Part shown: positions 57,401-64,000 of the stretch, in pieces
Layout of the letters: each line of letters opens with the position of its first letter
Position numbering within the stretch: the stretch's first letter is position 1
Program-made: the position numbers and the translations under genes
The notes under the pieces: model-generated
What the model was told of the DNA's origin: nothing
Database searches by the model: none
What the model saw: the letters and a program-made list of their open reading frames with translations, nothing else
Assembly (NCBI GenBank): GCA_002914805.1
Contig: JXTB01000425.1
Span: forward strand, 257,366 to 321,365
DNA from: Parasponia andersonii
Taxonomy: Eukaryota > Streptophyta > Magnoliopsida > Rosales > Cannabaceae
Direction of reading: 5' to 3'
DNA length: 64,000 nucleotides

Positions 57401-59424
57401 TCATTTGTTATCATATCTCCCAACCTGAAGTTAAAAAAAAAACAAAACTCCGTATAATTATTGAAATACTTTGACCTTAACAAAAATCTTTACACAAATT
57501 AGAATTAAAATCTGAAAATTTGGGAGCTTATGACACTGAATGAATGCCAAAAACTAAATCACACTTATGATCTTATATTTCCAAAAGTATGAGCCAAGCC
57601 TAAGAAAAAACAGTCTCTAACCACGTACTAGGCAACTTCTTTTGCATTTTGACTCCACTTAATACGTTTTTCCTTTGTTCAGATTTCTTCGAAACAATTT
57701 CAACTTCAAGCTGATTCACTACAACAATGCCCTCAAAATAGAAATGCCTAGTTGTCGGGGACCTTTCAATTTTCATGCTAAGTTCCTCACAGAATTGATC
57801 TCAATAACATACAAAGCAAAATATCAATGAAGAACCCAATTTTTTGAAATTTGAGCATACGCATATTGTAGGAACGAAGACGACAACAACAACTAGGAAA
57901 AAAAAAGTTGGGGAAAGAAAGAAAGAGAAGAAGAAATGCTGCAGGAAATAAGAAAAAAGAACCAACTACTGCTACCTCTGGATGTACTCAGGCGCACCAT
58001 GTTTGAAATGGGTACCACCACCAGGGAACCACCAGAGTTGACCCTTCTCATGCACCCAATTTTGCCCTCCTTTGACTTCAGCTAGATGTGTGTGATTCAC
58101 ATTGCTTCGCCACACATAATCCCTGCTGGTTGGCCATTTTATTGGTATCTTATAATCTTCCGGTGGTGGGACCAAGCAAAACAAGCGCTTTTCAAGTGGC
58201 GGACAGTGCCTTTCTAGTTCTTCTCTTCTAGAAAGATCTAAGTTTTGCAGCTGTTTTACATAAGAAACATTATGGCAGGGGATATACTCATTGACTGTTA
58301 ACGGACACACATCCAAACCAGTTTCTGGTATCAGAATTGGCGCTTTTCGGTATGTAAGAGCAACTTTGTTTGTAAACGCAGAACTACCTGCACCTCAGAG
58401 AAACCAAAATTAAGAAAGTAAAACTTGAAAGAATACCAAAACTACAAAGCTTTATAATGTGTCAAAGTCACATGTGGAAGCTTACATCGAGGAAACAAAT
58501 AATGGAAGTATGAAAATTAAATAAACTGTAAAATTTACAGCAAGTACTGAACACCTGGGAAAAAGAAATGTCTTTCATTACATTATCCAATCGAATAGAC
58601 TAGTTCCGTGTACAAATATCAAACATAATATACTCATGCTTCTCAAACTCCAAAATGACTTCGCATTATGAATAGAGTTGTAGGAAATATCAGATTGAAT
58701 AAAACTAAAGAGCGATTGACTTTTCACTATATGATCATCAAGAAAAAGGGGGACAAAGTACCATGCTTCAGCTCAAACAACCCACATTGTAGTCTATCAA
58801 ATCATAATATAACTATCAACATCCATCACTACCTAAGGCCTACTCAACAGAGACCAGCAACTAAACAAGATCAACAAACCAATAAGATAGATTAAGCTTC
58901 TACACAAGCAACTACATCTAATTCATATTTAATGATGCTCAGACATTCATATAGTTCAATTAACAAACAAAAAAAAACGAATTAATCAACACGAAAAATA
59001 AGCAAGTAAGAAACTGTTCTTTATTGCTTTGCACTATATAAACCAAAAAGAATGACAAAACAGCTTGAACCCCATTAAACCTACATCCAAAATCCAAAAA
59101 AGAAACGAAAAAAAAAAAAAAAAGAAAAAATATTCTTTTCTACATAAAAATTCGACCAAGTAATTGTAATCTGAAACTAAAGTTTCATTTCACTGCCACA
59201 AATCAAAACTTCTTGACTCAGTACATAAAATAGGGAGGGAAGAAAGAGAAGACGTTACCAAGAGACGAAGAATTAACGGAGCTAAGCTGAGAAAAGAAAA
59301 TGGGAGCTTGATTTCGGAAGAGAGTACCGCCATAGAAGGAGGCAGCCATTACTAACAACAGAAGAACAATCATTCGCCCAGATTTGGAATCGAAAGCCGA
59401 ACGCAGAGCAAATCCATTACCCAT
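54431..59424 (-). CDS. Putative SAM-dependent methyltransferase, PMT (DUF248/Methyltransf_29) family, PMT6/PMT7-like
   Basis: Seven exons with GT-AG introns and matching phases: 59424-59259, 58387-57976, 57424-57135, 56622-56239, 55801-55555, 55379-55241 and 54589-54431, together 1797 nt (598 residues plus stop). Residues 1-17 are a short cytosolic tail, 18-36 a hydrophobic signal-anchor ([19 protein letters not shown]), then a lumenal domain with CP, H/N-rich and WPxSRDYVW motifs. The SAM-binding motif VLDVGCG is at 213-219, HCSRC at 278-282, VRNIMDMNA at 449-457, and the conserved [20 protein letters not shown] and RKKFWAI end are present. Known of the family: Golgi type II membrane proteins; QUA2/TSD2 acts in pectin (homogalacturonan) methylation. 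The subgroup assignment rests on remembered C-terminal similarity and is less sure. No frameshift or internal stop. An alternative acceptor at exon 5 (CAGCAG) would add one codon. Intron sizes 871, 551, 512, 437, 175 and 651 bp. Confidence 0.92.
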
Positions 59425-59690
59425 TTTCTCAAATTCTCAAATGGGTTCCCTTCCAAATCTCCAAGATTTCAGTCCCGGTGCATGGACATTGCTGTCCGAG
59501 ATCACCGACTTCAGTCACTCTCCCCTGTAATTTTGTTTGTTTAAAAGAACTTTGCTGAAAAAATAAAACAAAAATAAAAAAAAGAGTTAAATGGTGATTT
59601 TTTTTTTTTTTTTTTAATATATTGATCAGCAAATGAGGAAGAAGACTGGGCAATAATCCAGTGCTTCCCAGATTACTTGTCAATTCTACT
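59425..59690 (-). promoter_or_regulatory. Probable 5' UTR and proximal promoter of the methyltransferase gene
   Basis: About 100 bp upstream of the start codon is less AT-rich than the flanks (59425-59525), fitting a leader. Beyond it lie A-rich runs (59557-59583) and a T-run (59601-59616). No clear TATA box was identified, and the transcription start is not determined. Confidence 0.35.
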
Positions 59691-60377
59691 TTGTGGGGCC
59701 TTTTAAATGGTTCAATTAATTATAGTCCGTTAGATGGGATTGCTGTGCTAGGACCGAATTATGGGGTCCTAAGTAGATTCTGCAGTCGTTGAAGAGAAGT
59801 CTGGGAAGGTCTGTCGTCGTGTTTTTCAAAAAAAATAATTTAAGATTGCATGTTTTCTGTGGTGAATAAAGTAATGAAAATTATAGGGATTGGCAGCTTC
59901 AAGATCTGTTTTAACTTTCACTATGAGATGATTAAGGACACAAATCCTTGTTTTAAATCTCTCATATTCATTTTAACTTAACAAAAAAAAAAACTGAAAA
60001 AAAAAATAGATGAGCTAGATACTCCAAATAATTTACTAAATTTTTAATATCAAATAACAAATAAGTTATTATCATTTAATTAATCGTATTAAATTTATTT
60101 ACCATAAGTTTCAATTAACCAATTAAATAGTAAAATGTTGGTACAAAAATTTTAATAAATTAGTTAGAAACCTAGCATTATAAGTTACGTTAAGACAGTG
60201 ATATCCTACATATCAAAAATAATTATTTAATTCACTTTGAGAACTCTATAATTAAAACCAAAAAAAATTGGGAATATTAAATGCACGTTCTTTACTCCCT
60301 ACTCGAGATATTTAACATGTAAATTTCACAATAAATTTAATAATATTAAATCATAGTGGAAAGCTGATAGAGTGTAA
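59691..60377. other. Intergenic AT-rich DNA
   Basis: No gene, repeat array or element end recognised. Confidence 0.6.
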
Positions 60378-62169
60378 AAGAGATAGTGCATTTTGTCGAG
60401 AAATTAAGTCTTCAATCTTACTCACTCTTATTTTGAAGATAACTAACATTTGATTTAATACTAATGATTCACCTTGAGTGTGTAGTGCAATAGTTTTAAA
60501 AGTTCTAACTCAAGTTTATCAAGGAATCAAGTTTGAAGATGGATGCATATTGGAGTTATTAGAATCAAGCTTGAAGATAGACAATCAAGATACAAGATCA
60601 TGCTTAGATAAAGTATATTCATATTTAGTCTTATATTTGATTTAGTTCATTGCACGTAAAATTTTCTTTGCATTAGCTCGTACATTTTAAAACAGTTTTC
60701 AAACTATTTTAAGCTTGAAATGGTTATTTTATTATAAAAATTTGAAAATAGAAAATAATATTTTGAATGGGTAAAATATTCTTCAAAACATGATTTCTTA
60801 AGTTTAAATAAGTTGCAAATATATTTGAAATTATGATTATTTGAAATAAGCTAAAAAGATATTTTCTATTTGCAAACTAAAACATGTTTCGGTATGAATA
60901 TTTTTTAAATTATTGTTAAATATCTTTGTGAAACGCAAATAAGTTTACAATAGTTAAAATACTCTTTTCAAATTAATTTCTAATGTTTTTAAAGTGTTTA
61001 AAATAAGTTTAGAAGTCAGTTTATGAAAAACGCCAAAAGCTATTAAAATTTGAAAAATAGCCAAATATTGAAACTGTCAAAATAAGTAAGATTTTTGGTC
61101 TACCGAAAATTCCATCGGTCTACTAAAAATGGCAGTAATAAAATTGTTATTGTTAAAATTCAACTGTTAAAAAAGCACTACCAATGGCTAGTATTTTCGG
61201 TCTACCGAAAACTCACTTTTGATTATTGAAAATGGTAGAAAGTGTATCTAATGGCTATAAACGACTAGTTTTCACTCAAGTGTATAAATAGAAACTATTT
61301 TAACACTTGAAAAAGACTTTGCATGAACCTCAATTATTATTCAACTACTTTTAAAGTGCAAAAACATATTTCTACGTTGAATTAACTTTCAAATCATATT
61401 GAGCTAATCTTAGAGCATCTATTGTGCATTGTTCTCCAATCTTCGATGCTAAAATCATATTCATTATTTTGTAAGGAGAGTTTGTGAGTATGTTCACTCT
61501 TATATTAAAAAACCATTTGAGTGTATAGGTAAAGTTGTCACTGGAATCATAAATAATATGTATATAGGTGAGGTTGCCATTAGAGCCAAAACAATCTGAT
61601 CTAGGTAAGGTTGCCACTAGAGTCTAAATAACTCGAGTGTAGATAATGTTGTCACCGAAGTCTAAACAACCCATGAGTTAGTGAGATTGGCACTATTGTC
61701 TAAATAATCCATGTAGGTGGGAAATGGCACCGGAGTCAAAATAATCCGTAGTTAGGCGTGATAGAGCCGAATTCAAGACTATTGTAAAGGTTGGTTGAGC
61801 CTGAAAAGAATTCACTCCGTTTGTATAAGGGTCGATCAAGACCACAATCTTGATCCGAATAGTGGAAGCTCAAAGCAAGTTACTAAGGGTTGGGGACTTA
61901 GGCAAACCGCCGTATTTGTCGAACCTCGTAAAAATCGAGTTTACACTTTCTCTATCCTTACACTCTTTACTTTATTGCAAACTATTTAATTCAGTGTTTG
62001 ATATTTAATGTGCTTAATATACTTGCTATTATTGCTATATGTTTGGTATTATTGTTGATTTAGCTTAAAAGTTTCAAAATAGTGGTCTATGGTTAAATAG
62101 TTAAAAAGTTTCTTAAAACGATTTAAAACCCAATCCACCCCTTCTTAGGCTTTCAATCTTTGGCTAACA
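60378..62169 (+). repeat. LTR-like direct repeat, copy 1
   Basis: Homologous to copy 2 from AGAGATAGTG (60378) onward. It contains a TATA-like GTATAAATAG at about 61281-61290, the ~38-nt tandem array at 61521-61760, a block with GTATAAGGGTCGATCAAG and AGTGGAAGCTCAAAGCAAG (about 61820-61878), and near its right end CCAATCCACCCCTTCTTAGG then GGCTAACA. The last two blocks resemble the 3' parts of SIRE-like Ty1/copia LTRs (AATTCACCCCCTCTTAGG-type), so LTR origin is inferred. No primer-binding site follows and no protein domain is seen. Confidence 0.5.
61521..61760 (+). repeat. Degenerate ~38-nt tandem array, about six units (copy 1)
   Basis: Successive units follow the pattern GTGTAGGTAAGGTTGCCACC, GGAGTCTAAACAATCC. 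Units start at about 61521, 61559, 61598, 61635, 61674 and 61712. The same array, unit for unit, occurs in copy 2, so it predates the duplication. Confidence 0.8.
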
Positions 62170-62570
62170 AATAGCTAATACATTTAGTAATACTCTAAAT
62201 AATATATACACAAACAATCAAACACCTTTTTTTTATTGGTCAAATTTGACGAAACTATAATTTTGACTATTCAATTTTTATTCAATTATGAATTATTTCT
62301 ATTGATGAATTAATAAATCCATTGTTATAGATATTTAGATATAGATGTCAATAATCCTTTGATATTATTTTGATATCTTCTAATATCCTAAAAGATTTAT
62401 CATAGATATTATATATCTCTAAGATGCTCTTTGGTAAAAAATTAGATTATATACTTTGTCCATCTTGCCTATAAATAGGCCTTCCAATTATAAATTTAAA
62501 AACATTGATTAAGAAAATTAGAAGAAAGAAAGAGAGAAAAGAAATAAATAAGGGAATTTAAAAAGAAAAG
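62170..62570. other. Spacer between the two LTR-like copies
   Basis: About 400 bp without coding motifs. It contains CCTATAAATAGG (about 62469-62480), a good TATA-like site, and a purine-rich stretch immediately before copy 2 (about 62520-62570) that could be a polypurine tract. Confidence 0.5.
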
Positions 62571-64000
62571 AGATAGTGTATTTTATTAAGAAATTGAGGA
62601 TTCAATCTTATTCATTTTTATTTTGAAGATAATAAATATTTGATTTAGTACTAATGATTTACCTTGAGTGTATAGTGAAATAGATTTAAAAGTTCTAACT
62701 CAAGTTGATCAAAGAATCAATCTTGAAAATTGATGGATATCGAAGTTATTAAAATCAAGCTTGAAGATGGACAATTAAGATACAAGATCACGCTTAGATA
62801 AGGTATATTCATATATAATCTTATATTTGAATTAGTTCATTGCACACTATCTTAAGCTTAAAATAGTTATTTTATTATAGAAGTTTGAAAATAGAAAATA
62901 ATGTTTTTGAATGAGCAAAATATTCTTCAAAATATGATTTCTTAAGTTTAAATAAATTGTAAATATATTTGAAATCATGATTATTTAATATAGGTTAAAA
63001 GGAGATTTTCTATTTACAAACTAGAACATGTTTCGGTATGAATATTTTCTAAACTATTATTAAATATTTTTGTGAAATTAAAATAAGTTTACAATAGCCA
63101 AAATACTTTTTTTTTAAATTAATCTCTAATATTTTTAAAGTATTTAAAATAAGTTTAGAAGTCAGTTTTTAAAAAACACCAAACGTTGTCAAAATTTGAA
63201 ACATAGCTAAATATTGAAACTGCCAAAATAAGCAGGGTTTTTAATCTACCGAAAATTCCACCAGTCTACTGAAAATGGCAGTGACAAAAATGTTATTATT
63301 AAAATTCGACCATTAAAAAAGCACTACCAACGGCTAGTATTTTCAGTCTTCCAAAAACTCACTTTCAGTCTACCGAAAATGACGGAAACTATATCTAACG
63401 GTTATAAACGGCTAGTTTTCACTCAAGCTTATAAATAGAAGCTATTTTAACGCTTGAAAAAGACTTTCCATGAATTTAAATTGTTATTCAACTACTTTCA
63501 AAGTGCAAAAATATATTTCTACATTGAATTAACTTTCAAATCATATTGAGCCATTCTTAGAACATCTATTGTATATTGTTCTCCAATCTTCTAAACTAAA
63601 ATTATATTAATTATTTTTTAAGGAGAGTTTTTTAGTGTGGTCACTCTTATATTAAAAAACCATTTGAGTGTATGGGTAAGGTTATCACCGGAGTCATAAA
63701 TAGTCCGTGTATAAGTAAAATTTCCACCAGAGTTAAAACAATCCGATCTCGGTGAAGTTGCCACCGAAGTCTAAATAATCTAAGTGTAGGTTGACATTGT
63801 CACTATAGTTTAAACAACCTGTGAGTTGGTGAGATTATCACTGTTATCTAAATAATCAGTGTAGGTAAAGATTGACACCGGAGTCAAAACAATCCGTGGT
63901 TAAGCATATTTACTCAGTTTGTACAAGGGTCGGTCAAGCGCATAATCTTGATCTGAATAGTGGAAGATCAAAACAAGTTACTGAGGGATGGGGATATAAG
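62571..64000 (+). repeat. LTR-like direct repeat, copy 2 (runs off the window)
   Basis: Collinear with copy 1 from AGAGATAGTG, with a ~45-bp deletion after CATTGCAC (about 62848). It includes the TATA-like site (about 63431), the tandem array (63668-63900) and the GTACAAGGGTCGGTCAAG block near 63920. It is truncated by the window edge. Confidence 0.55.
63668..63900 (+). repeat. Degenerate ~38-nt tandem array (copy 2)
   Basis: Six units corresponding in order to those in copy 1, for example GTGTATGGGTAAGGTTATCA then CCGGAGTCATAAATAGTCC at the start and ACACCGGAGTCAAAACAATC at the end. Confidence 0.8.

Noticed and set aside
59429-59683. 84-codon open frame upstream of the methyltransferase
   Set aside because: It lies in the inferred leader and promoter, contains a lysine run from a poly(T) tract, and has no motif.
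61372-61617. 81-codon minus-strand open frame
   Set aside because: It crosses the 38-nt tandem array of an LTR-like repeat and is not kept open in the second copy.
1-64000. CRISPR arrays, bacterial operons, prophages or toxin systems
   Set aside because: The tandem arrays seen lack conserved repeats with unique spacers and associated genes; all recognisable coding sequence is plant nuclear or plant retrotransposon.

Overview
The window is plant nuclear DNA, most likely from a dicot. It is AT-rich, has abundant (TA)n and (CT)n microsatellites, nested plant-type retrotransposons (Ty3/gypsy chromovirus, Ty1/copia relics, L1-type LINEs), a CACTA-like element, and one intron-containing gene typical of land plants. 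No bacterial, organellar or CRISPR features were seen, and no tRNA or rRNA gene was recognised.

Layout. 1-4975 is repeat-derived intergenic DNA. 4981-7096 is a solo LTR with a perfect 5-bp target duplication. 7210-7560 is a broken copia RNase H fragment. 7983-17079 is a full-length but decayed Ty3/gypsy element (two LTRs, primer-binding site, gag, protease, RT, RNase H, integrase, C-terminal domain, polypurine tract). 17085-30473 is intergenic DNA with a non-autonomous CACTA-like element (19777-20570), degenerate tandem repeats, and a CT-rich, G-box-rich promoter-like island at about 24.05-24.97 kb with no recognisable gene. 30474-45425 is a LINE whose ORF1 is split by a second gypsy element of the same LTR family on the minus strand (30734-39065, perfect AATAT duplication). 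The same LINE also carries an LTR-like insertion next to an 808-base assembly gap. 48494-53521 is a second LINE, bounded by a perfect 13-bp duplication, in which I see no ORF1. 54431-59424 (minus strand) is the only apparently intact protein-coding gene: a seven-exon putative S-adenosylmethionine-dependent methyltransferase of the PMT/DUF248 family, 598 codons plus stop after splicing. 60378-64000 holds two diverged LTR-like direct repeats, each with a degenerate ~38-nt internal tandem array.

The methyltransferase is the only locus likely to serve the host. It would be a Golgi type II membrane protein acting in cell-wall polysaccharide methylation, by family inference. Everything else is mobile-element history: the LINE came first, then the gypsy element and the LTR-like sequence inserted into it. 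Many gypsy stop codons fit C-to-T decay of methylated cytosines. I found no convincing new biological system. The best leads are the orphan promoter-like island with its cruciform-capable palindrome, the palindrome-rich CACTA-like element, the stacked hairpin and G-box palindrome in the gypsy LTRs, the LINE without ORF1, and the 38-nt arrays in the 60-64 kb repeats. All coordinates and translations were read by eye; family names rest on motif recognition, not on searches.
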